DNA from: a virus
Virus record (IMG/VR): IMGVR_UViG_3300042294_003292
Span: 1-64,000 of that record
Length of the DNA: 64,000 nt
Reading direction: 5' to 3' (one strand)
Made by a program: the position numbers and the translations under genes. Below are positions 17,525-24,964 of this stretch, one piece after another. Below the pieces are notes generated by a model, which ran no database searches, was not told where the DNA came from, and saw only the letters and a program-made list of their open reading frames with translations. How positions within the stretch are numbered: the first letter of the stretch is position 1; every line of letters starts with the position of its first letter.

Positions 17525-17541
17525 AGGATTATTATAGCATG

Positions 17542-18249
17542 CTACATTACATAAACAGTAAAACTTTTAATCTTTAATAGGCAGTCATAATCTGACCGAA
17601 TTTCAGTAAAGATTCCGTTTTGTCTTTCGATCATTTTTTCAATGATCATGGCATGTTCTGTTGAGACGCTATATGTGTGGGGATACTTAAAGCTTGCCAA
17701 AAAGGTCGACTGCTCCTGCTCATCCATAGTTGATCTGCACCAAAGCTCTGTATTTGGGACAAGGCTCTCGACCTCAAATTCATATACAACCCTGACAATA
17801 GAGCCTATATTTAGGCCTTTTAGGTTTATTAGCTTAGAATTCTTGTTGTATAGCGTTCCGCTGCCATCTGGCAGATAGTCTTCTATAAATCTGTCGACAT
17901 CAACAGAAACCTTGACCCACCCCTCATCACCCTGGTCTGCCCCTAAACGATAAGTCTTTTTGCCAGAGTCGTAATATTTTGCAAATCCTGGGTTTTGGTT
18001 GTTTTTAAGGATAAATGGACTGCCATCTTTTCCATCTTTGCCATTCAGGCCTGGCTTTCCATCTTCGCCTTTTGGACCTCTTTCACCCTTGGGACCAACT
18101 TCTCCCTTTGGCCCCTGCTCTCCTCTTGGTCCCGCTGGTCCAGGAATAGATATAAAGTTTTCTTGCCTTGGAGCTGAGGTATTTTGAACTAGCTCAGCAT
18201 ATCTATTCTTAGACTCTACTGGAAATGACATATTTTTAGATAGTGCCAA
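17542..18249 (-). CDS. Collagen-like tail protein
   Basis: 235 residues. Residues about 36-77 are an unbroken run of some 14 Gly-X-Y triplets (GPAGPRGEQGPKGEVGPK and so on), predicted to form a collagen triple helix. A C-terminal beta domain of about 150 residues probably trimerises. The start is TTG at 18249, chosen because AAGGAGC precedes it. Prolines are mostly in X positions; Lys occupies Y in three GPK triplets, the position modified by lysyl hydroxylases in collagens. With several 2OG hydroxylases encoded nearby, modification is plausible (inference). Confidence 0.8.
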   Translation of the reverse strand: MALSKNMSFPVESKNRYAELVQNTSAPRQENFISIPGPAGPRGEQGPKGEVGPKGERGPKGEDGKPGLNGKDGKDGSPFILKNNQNPGFAKYYDSGKKTYRLGADQGDEGWVKVSVDVDRFIEDYLPDGSGTLYNKNSKLINLKGLNIGSIVRVVYEFEVESLVPNTELWCRSTMDEQEQSTFLASFKYPHTYSVSTEHAMIIEKMIERQNGIFTEIRSDYDCLLKIKSFTVYVM

Positions 18250-18259
18250 TTACAGCTCC

Positions 18260-18346
18260 TTATTTTTTAACTGGAAAAGACTTTCCGCCAACCTTAATTA
18301 CTGAGGGTAGATCTTTAGGGGTATTACTTACTCTTACAACTGGCAT
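18260..18346 (-). CDS. 28-residue tail-operon peptide
   Basis: Reading MPVVRVSNTPKDLPSVIKVG then GKSFPVKK. The ATG overlaps the upstream stop by one base (TAATG), and the next gene's ribosome site overlaps its end. The coupling on both sides suggests a translated gene. Basic, no recognised family. Confidence 0.5.
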   Translation of the reverse strand: MPVVRVSNTPKDLPSVIKVGGKSFPVKK

Positions 18347-18729
18347 TATAAGGACCCCGTAGTTACATCACTTAGAACTTTGATAGTTCCGATAAGTGGT
18401 GTCCAGATGGAGTTGTCCTCTAGTGTCACCTGCAAGTCAAATGGGAGCTCTGCTACAGTTTTAGTGAATCCAGATCCCCAAAATGCTGTTACTTCTGAAG
18501 AAACAATAATATTTACATATCCAGCATGGACATCGACTTCCAGTTCATCCAGGAAGTCTCCTCTGATGTCATAGGCGGTTGCAGCAAAAGACCAAGAAGA
18601 AGTGTCAAACTTAGTGACTTCGTCATCTTCTAGGAACTCTACTCTAATAGAGGCACTATCTCCTCTTACGACCTGCCAGGTAATATTGGCTGGGTCAGCA
18701 CCAAAAATTTCAGGGACACAAAGACTCAT
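18346..18729 (-). CDS. BppU-like baseplate protein, first gene of the structural operon
   Basis: 127 residues with ITWQVVRGDSASIRVEFLEDD, the third copy of the VRGD-type baseplate domain in this window. A TATAAT nine bases before the ATG and an operator-like repeat upstream make it the promoter-proximal gene of the leftward tail block. Confidence 0.65.
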   Translation of the reverse strand: MSLCVPEIFGADPANITWQVVRGDSASIRVEFLEDDEVTKFDTSSWSFAATAYDIRGDFLDELEVDVHAGYVNIIVSSEVTAFWGSGFTKTVAELPFDLQVTLEDNSIWTPLIGTIKVLSDVTTGSL

Positions 18730-18738
18730 AATACTATT

Positions 18739-18804
18739 ATTATACCCCCATATAAAAGAACTAGCATCCAGGATGGTGGGTATGAAGAACAGCCTGAATG
18801 CTAG
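18739..18804 (-). promoter_or_regulatory. Structural-operon promoter with operator-like inverted repeat
   Basis: TATAAT (minus, 18739-18744). The -35 position (18762-18767) falls inside the left arm of an inverted repeat CTAGCATCCAGG / CCTGAATGCTAG (18761-18772 and 18793-18804, one mismatch, 20-base loop). A protein dimer or hairpin here would control the tail operon. No consensus -35 hexamer is present, consistent with need for an activator (inference). Confidence 0.55.
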
Positions 18805-18904
18805 TTAGTTAAATTATAACATATAGATAACATTGGCATAAAAAACACTATATATAGTAGTTACCAAATTGTTATGAAATCTTTATAAAAACGTAATAGA
18901 AAAT

Positions 18905-19005
18905 ATCGTTTGTTTCTGTTATAATCTTATATATATAATATATATAAATATATATAATATATAAATATTAAGTATATATTAATAATTAATATATAATAAT
19001 CGGTT
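18905..19005. other. AT-rich low-complexity divergence region
   Basis: About 100 bases almost entirely TATATA/ATATTA between leftward structural genes and the next gene. No ORF. It could be a replication origin or DNA-unwinding element, or merely spacer. No direct iterons were found. Confidence 0.5.
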
Positions 19006-19007
19006 TT

Positions 19008-19343
19008 CTACTTTTTGTCAAAATGATTTAGAAGTGCTTCAAAAAGCTTATCAATTTTTTCTTCTAATCTATAACTATCTTTTTTTAGATCCGTTACTTC
19101 TTGGTTAATTTTTTTAATGTCTTTTCTTAGATCTTCGTGGTCTTTTTCCATTCTGCTAACCTGGTCCTTTATGCTTGAACCTCCATTAGGCCTTAGTTCC
19201 TTGGCCACACTTGTGATCTCGTCTTTAATGTAGACAGTAAATTTCTTGTGAACCTGGTAGGCTATTGAGGACGCCAGCGTAATCAGGGTTAGGATACCGA
19301 CAGTTAGGGGTACGTAGTTTTCTAGCCATTCAACAAGGGTCAT
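19008..19343 (-). CDS. DUF2746-like membrane/coiled-coil protein (holin-associated)
   Basis: 111 residues from MTLVEWLENY: one transmembrane helix (VPLTVGILTLITLASSIAYQV), then KELRPNGGSSIKDQVSRMEKD and a long charged coiled coil. The RPNGGSS-x-x-D motif followed by coiled coil is typical of DUF2746 proteins next to actinophage lysis genes. TATAAT (minus, 19351-19356) lies seven bases before this ATG. The longer frame to 19382 would place the promoter inside the gene, so I prefer 19343. Confidence 0.65.
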   Translation of the reverse strand: MTLVEWLENYVPLTVGILTLITLASSIAYQVHKKFTVYIKDEITSVAKELRPNGGSSIKDQVSRMEKDHEDLRKDIKKINQEVTDLKKDSYRLEEKIDKLFEALLNHFDKK

Positions 19344-19406
19344 ATCTATAATTATATTGTTTTTTTTAACATTTTTGCTCATGTTATAATTTATTTAGGA
19401 GGGTTC

Positions 19407-20045
19407 ATGTCAGTTCAAATATTCGATAACTACATTTCAGGCGAACAAGCAAAAATAATAATTGATGGCTTGTCCCCTTACCTGGTAAAGAGTGATCGTA
19501 TCGGGATGTCTGAAGCTCAGTACGAAGATCCGACAAAAGCTCTCTTTAATATTTATGACGGTAAGCCAATTATCGACAACGAAGAGTCGCTAGACGCTGC
19601 AACTCTTTTTACGGAAATAGTAAATGATGTCGCAAAAGAGATCAGCAAATTTTATAATGTAGAGGCTGTGGTTGCAAGTTCGATTTTTGCAGAGGTTGCC
19701 GAAGGTGGGTTCAACGGACTTCATTGCGATAGCGTGATGCTGGATGGAACTCCGTGGGACGATAATAATGAAGCGCTGGATAATCTTGAGTTCTCGGCAC
19801 TAGTATATTTGAATACTTCGGGAGTAGATTACGAAGGCGGTCAAATCGAATTTCCAAATCAAAAGATCAGGGTAACGCCAGAAGCTGGGAAGATGGTTTT
19901 CTTTCGGGGCGATATTGATCACCCACATGAAGTCTTCGAAGTAACCGCAGGTAAAAGATATACGCTGGTTTTGTTTTATGGCAGGGCCAGTGAAGTCAAG
20001 CAATATCAGCGATTTTTGTCGGAGCGAGATTTCGGCGGTATATAG
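19407..20045 (+). CDS. 2OG-Fe(II) oxygenase (prolyl-4-hydroxylase-like)
   Basis: 212 residues with H106-x-D108 (LHCDSV), H174 (HPHEVFE) and R184 (GKRYTL); VDYEGGQIEFPNQ lies between. AGGAGGG precedes the ATG. It opens the rightward gene set. Its base composition looks less AT-biased than neighbouring oxygenases (more CG dinucleotides), which may reflect separate acquisition. Confidence 0.87.
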   Translation: MSVQIFDNYISGEQAKIIIDGLSPYLVKSDRIGMSEAQYEDPTKALFNIYDGKPIIDNEESLDAATLFTEIVNDVAKEISKFYNVEAVVASSIFAEVAEGGFNGLHCDSVMLDGTPWDDNNEALDNLEFSALVYLNTSGVDYEGGQIEFPNQKIRVTPEAGKMVFFRGDIDHPHEVFEVTAGKRYTLVLFYGRASEVKQYQRFLSERDFGGI

Positions 20046-20089
20046 AGATACCATAACCACTATACAGTAAAACCCTGTAATATGGTTAC

Positions 20090-20118
20090 TTGCACTAAAA
20101 AGCCTGACATGCTATAAT
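20090..20118 (+). promoter_or_regulatory. Promoter for 20139-20527
   Basis: TTGCAC (20090-20095), 17-base spacer, TATAAT (20113-20118), with start codon 20 bases further on. Confidence 0.6.
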
Positions 20119-20138
20119 ATTTAAACAAGGTGGGTTAT

Positions 20139-20339
20139 ATGTCTGATGATGTACGATTTATAGACCTTTTCGATCCTAATCAGCCTAGGAGCGATAAAGA
20201 GCTTATCGAGTACAGGCTCAGTATCTGTAATCAATGTCCCTGGTTTAATAAGCGCCTAGTTAAGTGCAAACAATGTGGGTGCTTCATGAAACTAAAAAGT
20301 ACGCTAAAACAAGCTAAATGTCCAATAGATAGGTGGTAA
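20139..20339 (+). CDS. Small zinc-ribbon protein (DUF6171-like)
   Basis: 66 residues. Paralogue of 13295-13543: ICNQCPWF...CKQCGCFMKLKS...CPIDRW. The frame opens at a GTG at 20130, but ATG 20139 is placed correctly behind AAGGTGG. Four-Cys zinc site expected; role unknown. Confidence 0.7.
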   Translation: MSDDVRFIDLFDPNQPRSDKELIEYRLSICNQCPWFNKRLVKCKQCGCFMKLKSTLKQAKCPIDRW

Positions 20340-20341
20340 AA

Positions 20342-20527
20342 GTGACTAGAGAAGAAGTTGTACAGAAGATGGTTGAAATCGCAGAAGCGTTTAACCTACA
20401 GGCTATTCAGGGTGCTGGTCTACCAGAGACTCAGATTGAGGAAATGGTTGCACAGGTTAGGCCACAGTTGTATACAATCCAAGGCGAGATTTATGATACC
20501 CTCGTCGAAGATGGAGTTATTCAGTAA
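20342..20527 (+). CDS. Small helical protein
   Basis: 61 residues (TREEVVQKMVEIAEAFNLQA...). The GTG at 20342 lies five bases after AGGTGG, which overlaps the stop of 20139-20339; an upstream GTG at 20333 lacks spacing. Acidic amphipathic helices, no family recognised. Confidence 0.55.
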   Translation: MTREEVVQKMVEIAEAFNLQAIQGAGLPETQIEEMVAQVRPQLYTIQGEIYDTLVEDGVIQ

Positions 20528-20533
20528 TTCTTA

Positions 20534-20611
20534 TTAAGATGGATTCTGTGGAGTCTTGCAAGGACACTTGTCATTACAGCCACATGCCATCTTGTGCTTA
20601 ATAATCAACAT
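20534..20611 (-). CDS. Possible 25-residue Cys-rich peptide
   Basis: Antisense frame between two plus genes reading MLIIKHKMACGCNDKCPCK then TPQNPS. Four Cys in CGC/CPC pairs could bind metal. No ribosome site. Kept only because nothing else explains this conserved-looking gap. Confidence 0.25.
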   Translation of the reverse strand: MLIIKHKMACGCNDKCPCKTPQNPS

Positions 20612-20627
20612 GATATTATTATAATCT

Positions 20628-21383
20628 ATGATAGTAAAAGATCTTTCTAAGGATATTCTATATATCGAAAATGTCTTTGAACGTGCCCAGGACTTTGTCG
20701 ATGCTATAGAGAGATTCGATTCAGATACCCAAGTTCATCCTGTTATTCCAGCTTGGAGAGATTGGTATGACGGTGTTCCGTACCAGGATGAAGATGGTGT
20801 ATGGCAGGTTAACTATCATGATGCCCCCAAAGGAAAGCAAAAGCTATTTGATTGGAACATATCAGCTACTAACAATTATAGGGTGTGGCCACTTCCAGAA
20901 GATGATCTTGGAGACTATGCCCACAAGATAGCAAATCCAGTTATTCATTTAATTCACGAACCATATCTAAAGGTCCTAGATATTTGGTATGAGAAGACTG
21001 GACACAAGAAGCTAGATTATGTCTCTAAAAACTATACCCTGAAAAAATATAATACTGGTGGCTCTATAGGCACTCATATTGATAAGAATGATCAAGATCC
21101 AGGAAGCACCATGGACTATACCGTTCTTTTTTATCTAACAGATAACTATGAAGGTGGAGAGATAGAGTTTACAGAAGCAAATATAACTCTAAAGCCTGCA
21201 GCTGGAAGTGCTTTGATATTTAAAACCACAGAGCCCCATATGGCATATGAAGTAAGAGAAGGAGATAAATACTTTATCTTCATGTATATTCACACAGAGT
21301 TTGGACATTCCACCAGTTTGTATGAAGACTTTGTTGCCCTCAATAATTCTATTTCAGAATATAGGAAAAACCTAAATTCATAA
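20628..21383 (+). CDS. 2OG-Fe(II) oxygenase (prolyl-4-hydroxylase-like)
   Basis: 251 residues. H150-x-D152 (GTHIDK), H204 (EPHMAYE), K214; TDNYEGGEIEF between. The longer N-terminal region (residues 1-130, Trp/Tyr rich) differs from the other oxygenases and may recognise the substrate. TATTATTATAAT lies immediately before the ATG with no ribosome site, so the message may be leaderless. Confidence 0.87.
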   Translation: MIVKDLSKDILYIENVFERAQDFVDAIERFDSDTQVHPVIPAWRDWYDGVPYQDEDGVWQVNYHDAPKGKQKLFDWNISATNNYRVWPLPEDDLGDYAHKIANPVIHLIHEPYLKVLDIWYEKTGHKKLDYVSKNYTLKKYNTGGSIGTHIDKNDQDPGSTMDYTVLFYLTDNYEGGEIEFTEANITLKPAAGSALIFKTTEPHMAYEVREGDKYFIFMYIHTEFGHSTSLYEDFVALNNSISEYRKNLNS

Positions 21384-21517
21384 AAATCTGAATATTTTTT
21401 AAATATGTACGATACACGATCACGCTAAAAAACACCAAATTACTAGAGCGCACACCACACCCCGTACGACCCATGTTATAAAAATGTTATAAGACACTAC
21501 GGCGTGTCTCCCCTAAA

Positions 21518-21540
21518 ATGTCGTAGGGTGGTGCTAATGT
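21518..21540 (+). promoter_or_regulatory. ATGTC-type promoter for 21566-21805
   Basis: ATGTCgtAGGGt at 21518, then TAATGT at 21535-21540, exactly 17 bases from the first A. First of a family of at least 17 sites in 21.5-30 kb. Confidence 0.6.
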
Positions 21541-21565
21541 ATAAGTAGTTAGAAAGGATAAATAA

Positions 21566-21805
21566 ATGAACATAATGGAAATTAGAAAGAACGGAATTGG
21601 TTCTAACTTTTCTGTAATCAACCCAGAGGACGGATACCGCAAGGACAACCGCCTATGGTTCGGAACTTGTAGCGAGTGTGGTGAGAGCGTCACCAACTCA
21701 AGCCTAAAGGGTTCTTGGGTTCACTCTATTCACTCTCTAACAGAATACGCCCCTGGTAAGTTTGTGAACTCTTATCGTGATTCTGAGGTGTGTCCTAACG
21801 CATAA
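21566..21805 (+). CDS. Small zinc-ribbon-like early protein
   Basis: 79 residues with one CSEC pair and a second lone Cys near the end; many aromatic residues. Leader GAAAGGATAAATAA before the ATG recurs at four other genes here. Unknown function; first gene of the rightward early block. Confidence 0.6.
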   Translation: MNIMEIRKNGIGSNFSVINPEDGYRKDNRLWFGTCSECGESVTNSSLKGSWVHSIHSLTEYAPGKFVNSYRDSEVCPNA

Positions 21806-21828
21806 ATGTCGTAGGGTTATGCTAGTAT
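21806..21828 (+). promoter_or_regulatory. ATGTC-type promoter for 21850-22148
   Basis: ATGTCgtAGGGt at 21806 directly after the previous stop; TAGTAT at 21823-21828. Confidence 0.55.
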
Positions 21829-21849
21829 CTAAATAGAAAGGATAAATAA

Positions 21850-22050
21850 ATGAGATACCAAAACAAATACTACCAGCCAGTAGATAGCCTAACACGCTAC
21901 GCTAAGGTAAACCTGCTAAACCTTCAGGCAGTAGAAGAACAAATAGACTTGCTAATCTCAATTAGTGATGACCCTAGTTGGGAAACTATCAAAGAGGTAG
22001 AAGGTCTAATCAAAGTAGCAAAATCACTTGGAACTAAGAGGAGTTGGTAA
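21850..22050 (+). CDS. Small helical early protein
   Basis: 66 residues, mostly alpha-helical (LLNLQAVEEQIDLLISISDD). GAAAGGATAAATAA leader. No family recognised. Confidence 0.6.
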   Translation: MRYQNKYYQPVDSLTRYAKVNLLNLQAVEEQIDLLISISDDPSWETIKEVEGLIKVAKSLGTKRSW

Positions 22051-22052
22051 TT

Positions 22053-22148
22053 GTGATAACCCTAACCTTTGAAACTTGGGAAGAGTTTGATAACGCTATT
22101 GGTTCTATTGTAGCTTTGGAGACTGCTATCGCTACCCCCAGCGAATAG
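22053..22148 (+). CDS. 31-residue early peptide
   Basis: GTG start behind GAGGAG; begins MITLTFETWEEFDNAIGSI. Tightly follows 21850-22050. Unknown. Confidence 0.5.
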   Translation: MITLTFETWEEFDNAIGSIVALETAIATPSE

Positions 22149-22363
22149 CAAAAGTTTTCTAAAACACGGCGTGTCGTATTGACAATGTCGCCCATCTGGG
22201 CTCGGGCCCCCCAATATCTAGTAGTCCTAATTAAGTTAAGACACTAGATCTAGATCTCCCAGAATTATAACAAAATGATAACAAGTATCACGACACACCC
22301 CTAAATGTCCCCAAAATGTCGTAGGGTCGTGATAGGTTTTTAGTAGTTAGAAAGAAGGAATAA
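22149..22363 (+). promoter_or_regulatory. Intergenic unit a: hairpin, CGGGCC box, ATGTC promoter
   Basis: No gene. GGCGTGTCG...CGCCC hairpin-like segment (22168-22192), GGGCTCGGGCCCC box (22198-22210), ATAACAAAATGATAACAAG and CACGACAC segments, then ATGTCgtAGGGt (22316) with TAGGTT (22333-22338). Same order as units b-g. Confidence 0.55.
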
Positions 22364-22549
22364 ATGAGTAGAAGAATGTGGCGTAAAACTGAATGTAAAG
22401 GCTGTGGCTATGTCCAAGAAACAAGCACTAGCTACTACCTAGACCGCAAGCAGTGGGACGCAAACCACCTGCCCTATCACTACAGCGTGTTGCCCAAGAA
22501 AATGTCTGAGGGTTATGCTAAGTTAGAACTATCAACGAAAGGAAACTAA
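22364..22549 (+). CDS. Small zinc-ribbon early protein
   Basis: 61 residues: ECKGCGYVQET then a basic/aromatic segment (SYYLDRKQWDANHLPYHY). A single CxxC with His residues could bind zinc. GAAAGAAGGAATAA leader. The end contains the ATGTC promoter of the next gene. Confidence 0.6.
   Translation: MSRRMWRKTECKGCGYVQETSTSYYLDRKQWDANHLPYHYSVLPKKMSEGYAKLELSTKGN
22502..22524 (+). promoter_or_regulatory. ATGTC-type promoter for 22554-22733
   Basis: ATGTCtgAGGGt at 22502 inside the end of 22364-22549; TAAGTT at 22519-22524. Confidence 0.5.
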
Positions 22550-22553
22550 ATAA

Positions 22554-22733
22554 ATGACTGAACAGATTTGCGTATTTTGTATGAACCTAGTCAATGACTA
22601 TGTTTGTTTTGAGTGTGATGACTACAAGGGTCTAATGCCACTAAAAGAGGCAGAGGCTTACTTGGGTGAGGATTTCCCAGAGGAATACCGCCAACCAATG
22701 TCTATCTATGGACAAAACCTAATCTGGCAATAA
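22554..22733 (+). CDS. 59-residue zinc-ribbon early protein
   Basis: Two knuckles CVFC and CFEC within the first 22 residues form a classic zinc ribbon; the acidic remainder ends SIYGQNLIWQ. ATG behind GAAAGGAAACTAAATAA. Likely a small nucleic-acid or protein-binding module. Confidence 0.65.
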   Translation: MTEQICVFCMNLVNDYVCFECDDYKGLMPLKEAEAYLGEDFPEEYRQPMSIYGQNLIWQ

Positions 22734-22755
22734 TGTCAGACCCCTATGCTAGATT
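22733..22755 (+). promoter_or_regulatory. ATGTC-type promoter for 22779-23182
   Basis: ATGTCagACCCc at 22733 overlapping the previous stop; TAGATT at 22750-22755. Confidence 0.5.
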
Positions 22756-22778
22756 TGTAAAAACGAAAGGATAAATAA

Positions 22779-22949
22779 ATGGCTTACAACAGAGAATCAC
22801 ACGAACTACTAGACTCAGCACTAGAGGTTCTAAAGACTAAGGCTCAATACCCTTATGCCAGAATGGTTGGATACCTAATGCCTAATGTGCCACTAGAAGA
22901 TGCTAAGCGTATCGCAGAACTAATCCTAGAGTGGGAGGGCGACAAGTGA
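22779..22949 (+). CDS. 56-residue helical early protein
   Basis: Begins MAYNRESHELLDSALEVLKT; two amphipathic helices, then a P-V-P turn and an acidic helix. GAAAGGATAAATAA leader. Overlaps the next gene by four bases. Confidence 0.6.
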   Translation: MAYNRESHELLDSALEVLKTKAQYPYARMVGYLMPNVPLEDAKRIAELILEWEGDK

Positions 22950-23062
22950 GTCTGTCAGTAGAAGAACTAGAAACCCTAATTTTCCAAATTGACCTAATGC
23001 TCTCAGAAGATAAAATGTCTGAAGGTGTTGGTAGTCTTTTTACAACTAGAGAGGATAACTAA
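22946..23062 (+). CDS. 38-residue early peptide
   Basis: GTG start (GTGA overlap) behind GGAGGG. SLSVEELETLIFQIDLMLSE is a strong amphipathic helix. Contains an ATGTC motif (23015) near its end. Confidence 0.5.
   Translation: MSLSVEELETLIFQIDLMLSEDKMSEGVGSLFTTREDN
23015..23037 (+). promoter_or_regulatory. Weak ATGTC-type promoter for 23063-23182
   Basis: ATGTCtgAAGGt at 23015; TAGTCT at 23032-23037, a poor -10. Confidence 0.35.
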
Positions 23063-23182
23063 ATGATTTTCTATAACGGATTCAATCTAATGGTTGATTT
23101 GATTTTGGTTGCTGTTGTGTATGTAATTGCTCACGGCATTGGATACCGCAAAGCCAAAGACTTTTTTCAGCCCCCGTTCTAA
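23063..23182 (+). CDS. 39-residue single-span membrane peptide
   Basis: LMVDLILVAVVYVIAHGIGY is a transmembrane helix followed by a basic RKAKDFF tail. GAGAGGATAACTAA lies upstream. Small membrane toxins or superinfection factors look like this, but function is unknown. Confidence 0.55.
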   Translation: MIFYNGFNLMVDLILVAVVYVIAHGIGYRKAKDFFQPPF

Positions 23183-23321
23183 CGGCGTGTCGCCTTGACA
23201 AAGTGTCAGGGTGGCGGCCGAGCCCTGGATCAGATCGGGCCCCAATTTGTTTACGAATATTTTTACGACACTCCCAGAAAATCTCCCAATAAATGTCAGA
23301 GGGTAGATGTATAATAAAGCT
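23183..23321 (+). promoter_or_regulatory. Intergenic unit b: hairpin, CGGGCC box, TTACGA repeat, ATGTC promoter
   Basis: CGCC...GGCG hairpin with inner TTGACA/TGTCA (about 23190-23217), GGCCGAGCCC and CGGGCCCC (23216-23242), two TTTACGA copies (about 23250 and 23265) leading to CCCAGAAAAT, then ATGTCagAGGGt (23293) and TATAAT (23310-23315), six bases before the ATG of 23322-23486, which is therefore leaderless. Confidence 0.6.
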
Positions 23322-23486
23322 ATGAAACTAGGAAAAGCTAATGAATCAAGACGCAAGGCGGAAAGTAAAGAACTATTCCGCAACTTACTAAAAGCTCCTC
23401 ACCTAGTTTCTACACCAGAAAAATACAAGGGAAGTCGTCAGTCTAACAATACTAAGGCTATTAGAGAAAGTAAGGCAGATGAGTAA
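23322..23486 (+). CDS. 54-residue basic early protein, leaderless
   Basis: Begins MKLGKANESRRKAESKELF; strongly basic, likely nucleic-acid binding. TATAAT ends six bases before the ATG and no ribosome site exists. Confidence 0.6.
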   Translation: MKLGKANESRRKAESKELFRNLLKAPHLVSTPEKYKGSRQSNNTKAIRESKADE

Positions 23487-23610
23487 TTATAACTGTTGGG
23501 ACTGTAATAAGCTAACTAGACACTTATTCGAATACAGAACAATAAATGTCTGTGCCTCATGTTATGCTATTAGAGTTGGACACCCCTCAGCAAGAAAGTT
23601 GGTAAAGTAA
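23479..23610 (+). CDS. 43-residue zinc-ribbon early protein
   Basis: CWDC and CASC pairs 18 residues apart form a compact zinc ribbon, with a basic C-terminus. Overlaps 23322-23486 by eight bases and the next gene by one (TAATG). Confidence 0.6.
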   Translation: MSNYNCWDCNKLTRHLFEYRTINVCASCYAIRVGHPSARKLVK

Positions 23611-23912
23611 TGGGAAGCTTACAAGCAAGCGAATTCGCTCAAATGGATGTTGATATTGAAACTGCCTTGGCGTGGCACTTGAAGGGTAATCACTATCCAC
23701 CAATTCCTAGCTCAATGATACAACCATGTATAGAGGCTATTGACGCTTATTGGGAAGAGGACTACAACAGACTAATCCAATTGCCAATTGATGGCGTAGA
23801 CCGTAATGGAGAGCCGTTCCAAATTAGATGGCGTGATGGCTCAGACAAGGCTCCCGCTTGGGCCCTAGTTGAACACGCTCACCTTGACGCTTGGCTACCT
23901 GAAATAGAATAA
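23610..23912 (+). CDS. Acidic/aromatic early protein
   Basis: 100 residues, Trp and Asp rich (PAWALVEHAHLDAWLPEIE at the end). Start coupled to the upstream stop (TAATG). No family recognised; no transmembrane segment. Confidence 0.6.
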   Translation: MGSLQASEFAQMDVDIETALAWHLKGNHYPPIPSSMIQPCIEAIDAYWEEDYNRLIQLPIDGVDRNGEPFQIRWRDGSDKAPAWALVEHAHLDAWLPEIE

Positions 23913-23935
23913 ATGTCAGACGTAGTCTGTATAAT
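23913..23935 (+). promoter_or_regulatory. ATGTC-type promoter for the GP88-like gene
   Basis: ATGTCagACGTa at 23913, TATAAT at 23930-23935, AGAAAGGA leader. Confidence 0.6.
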
Positions 23936-23954
23936 TATCTAAGAAAGGACCCCT

Positions 23955-24674
23955 ATGCCCCTAATACGTTCAAAAGATAGAAAGGTTACAAATGCGGTAT
24001 CTCCGAATGGTAAGTCGCCCACTATTGCTAACACCTTTGGGCTTCCGTCTGGTAAAGCGTTTTCCTGCCCTGGAGCAACTAGTGTATGCGAGAAAATCTG
24101 CTATGCGGGTAAACTAGAGAAAATCTATAAAGGCGTCAAGGACGTCCTTCTAACCAATTGGGACCTGCTACGTAATGCAGACCAATTGGAAATGGAAGCG
24201 CTATTGTTCCAAATGATAGATGAGTTTGATAAAGACTGTAACAAGCGCAATGCAGAAAAGCTGTTTCGAATTCACTGGGACGGTGACTTCTTCAATGAGA
24301 CTTATACTCACGCTTGGAAGAATGTAATCCTTGCATTCCCTTCCATTCAATTCTGGGTATACACCCGTTCAGACTTTGCGGTACCTATCCTTAGCGATGT
24401 TTCTAACTTATCACTGTACTTCTCAACTGATGATGATAACTGGCAGCTGGCTAGTGAGTTGAAGAAAGCCAATGGCGTTAAGCTTGCATACCTTGCTCAA
24501 AATTTTGCAATGGGTAAAGAGCGGATGTTGTCTATCACGCCTAAGTCTGCAATTCCTTGCCCTGAGAATGCGAAGAAACTTCCGCTAATCAGTGACAAGG
24601 GTTCCGCCTGCGTTACTTGCGGACAGTGTGTTTTTGCACGTAATGACATTTTGTTTAGCGCTAGTAAAAAGTAA
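23955..24674 (+). CDS. GP88-family actinophage protein
   Basis: 239 residues. FGLPSGKAFSCPGATSVCEKICYAGK near the start, HWDGDFFNETYTHAW in the middle and CPENAKKLPL...CVTCGQCVFA at the end match, from memory, the gene-product-88 family of mycobacteriophages. Seven conserved-looking Cys (CP, C-x3-C, CxxC-x2-C) suggest a metal or iron-sulfur centre. The biochemical role is not established. It is the largest protein of its early operon. Confidence 0.65.
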   Translation: MPLIRSKDRKVTNAVSPNGKSPTIANTFGLPSGKAFSCPGATSVCEKICYAGKLEKIYKGVKDVLLTNWDLLRNADQLEMEALLFQMIDEFDKDCNKRNAEKLFRIHWDGDFFNETYTHAWKNVILAFPSIQFWVYTRSDFAVPILSDVSNLSLYFSTDDDNWQLASELKKANGVKLAYLAQNFAMGKERMLSITPKSAIPCPENAKKLPLISDKGSACVTCGQCVFARNDILFSASKK

Positions 24675-24695
24675 GGGGATGAGGTAAAATATATC

Positions 24696-24767
24696 ATGGA
24701 CACTTTCTACATTCTATTGATTTTATTTCTCATGGCCCTGCTACTAGTTTCTAATAATAGAAAATAG
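24696..24767 (+). CDS. 23-residue hydrophobic peptide
   Basis: MDTFYILLILFLMALLLVSN then NRK: one transmembrane helix and a basic end. TAAAAT lies five bases before the ATG. Possible small membrane peptide. Confidence 0.4.
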   Translation: MDTFYILLILFLMALLLVSNNRK

Positions 24768-24964
24768 AATCATGCTATAGGGGCATGTTAACCTAGGGAT
24801 CTTGTTATATCCTTTCTTAGGTCCCTGGCGTCCTGGCCACGACGATAAACTGGCCACATTTCGGCCCGAGCCGCTTTATAACAAAATGGTAACAAGTTTA
24901 CGACACGTCTCAAAAATGTCCTAGGTATGATGTATAGTAATACTACCTAAAAAGAAAGTAGAGT
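24768..24964 (+). promoter_or_regulatory. Intergenic unit c: TGGCCA hairpin, CGGCCCGAGCCG box, ATGTC promoter
   Basis: No gene. TGGCCA repeated 11 bases apart (about 24834-24856), CGGCCCGAGCCG (24862-24873), TTTATAACAAAATGGTAACAAG and TTTACGACAC, then ATGTCctAGGTa (24916) with TATAGT (24933-24938) and an AGAAAGTAG leader. Confidence 0.6.

Noticed and set aside
18905-19005. Replication origin
   Set aside because: AT-rich only; no iterons, DnaA boxes or initiator gene nearby were found.
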